Made by a program: the position numbers and the translations under genes. Of a stretch of 64,000 bases of DNA, positions 63,892 to 64,000 are shown in pieces; the first letter of the stretch is position 1, and each line of letters starts with the position of its first letter. The stretch covers positions 1 to 64,000 of the forward strand of contig CAKOXK010000007.1 of assembly GCA_934130085.1 (NCBI GenBank). Reading direction: 5' to 3'. The notes under the pieces are model-generated. The model was given only the letters and a program-made list of their open reading frames with translations, had not been told where the DNA came from and ran no database searches. This DNA is from an uncultured Clostridia bacterium. Its GTDB lineage: Bacteria > Bacillota > Clostridia > TANB77 > CAG-508.

Positions 63892-64000
63892 AACAAATAT
63901 ACGAAATGTTAGAATGAATAATAATGTAATGCAATGTAAAAATAAGAAATACTAAAAATAAATATTAACATAAAATGAATACAATATGAATAATGCAGAT

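Noticed and set aside
63892..64000. Features at the right edge of the window
   Set aside because: A/T-rich sequence after uvrA with no promoter, terminator or gene start that could be supported.

Overview
The window is about 31% G+C and holds an ordinary low-GC Clostridia chromosome. Evidence for that assignment is the AGGAGG-type ribosome binding sites, arginine coded almost entirely by AGA, sporulation genes (spoVS, spoIIM, ytfJ/gerW, ytfI), RNase Y plus mini-RNase III, and a CptIN-type type III toxin-antitoxin locus, a family known mainly from gut Clostridia. No rRNA gene, ordinary tRNA gene, phage, insertion sequence transposase or CRISPR array is seen.

Layout. 0.2-7 kb: ribosome and RNA metabolism genes (rbgA, mrnC, pnp) interrupted by a strongly promoted structured non-coding RNA, then a membrane glycosyltransferase, a P-loop/Asp23-like protein and a cmk-plsC fusion. 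8-15 kb: typA, an O-methyltransferase, a cadherin-like surface protein, pfk and argS. 15-22 kb: a small polysaccharide cluster (frameshifted pssD-like gene, pssE-like gene, flippase), glmM, fba and smpB. 22-28 kb: a dlt-like operon (ligase, carrier protein, MBOAT, SGNH) for acylating an envelope polymer. 28-34 kb: an accessory region with D-lactate dehydrogenase, two prepilin-leader surface proteins (one ending in a C-type-lectin-like domain that looks like a diversity-generating-retroelement target), a type III toxin-antitoxin locus, and remnants of a second lectin module, a RhuM gene and a carboxymuconolactone decarboxylase gene. 34-44 kb: housekeeping and sporulation genes (mnmA, tcdA, ymdB, spoVS, recA, recX, scpA, ytfI/ytfJ). 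45-64 kb: tmcAL, rnhA, an EndoQ-like nuclease, spoIIM, xerD, copA, rny, mscL, and a divergent uvrB/uvrA pair.

Three things stand out. First, a family of roughly 120-155 bp imperfect palindromes occurs at eight places. Each starts at or just after the stop codon of a gene and always in the same orientation as that gene, and the paired arms change together between copies. It looks like a mobile 3'-end element under selection for structure. Second, a non-coding RNA of about 460 nt lies between mrnC and pnp, with a perfect consensus promoter, a tRNA-like acceptor stem and T-arm closing a 251-nt core, and a strong terminator. Third, the 30-34 kb region combines a likely hypervariable surface lectin with a toxin-antitoxin locus and several gene scars.

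Three genes (15.2, 31.1 and 44.0 kb) are each broken by a single-base shift. These could be real decay, phase variation or assembly errors; the sequence alone cannot say which.
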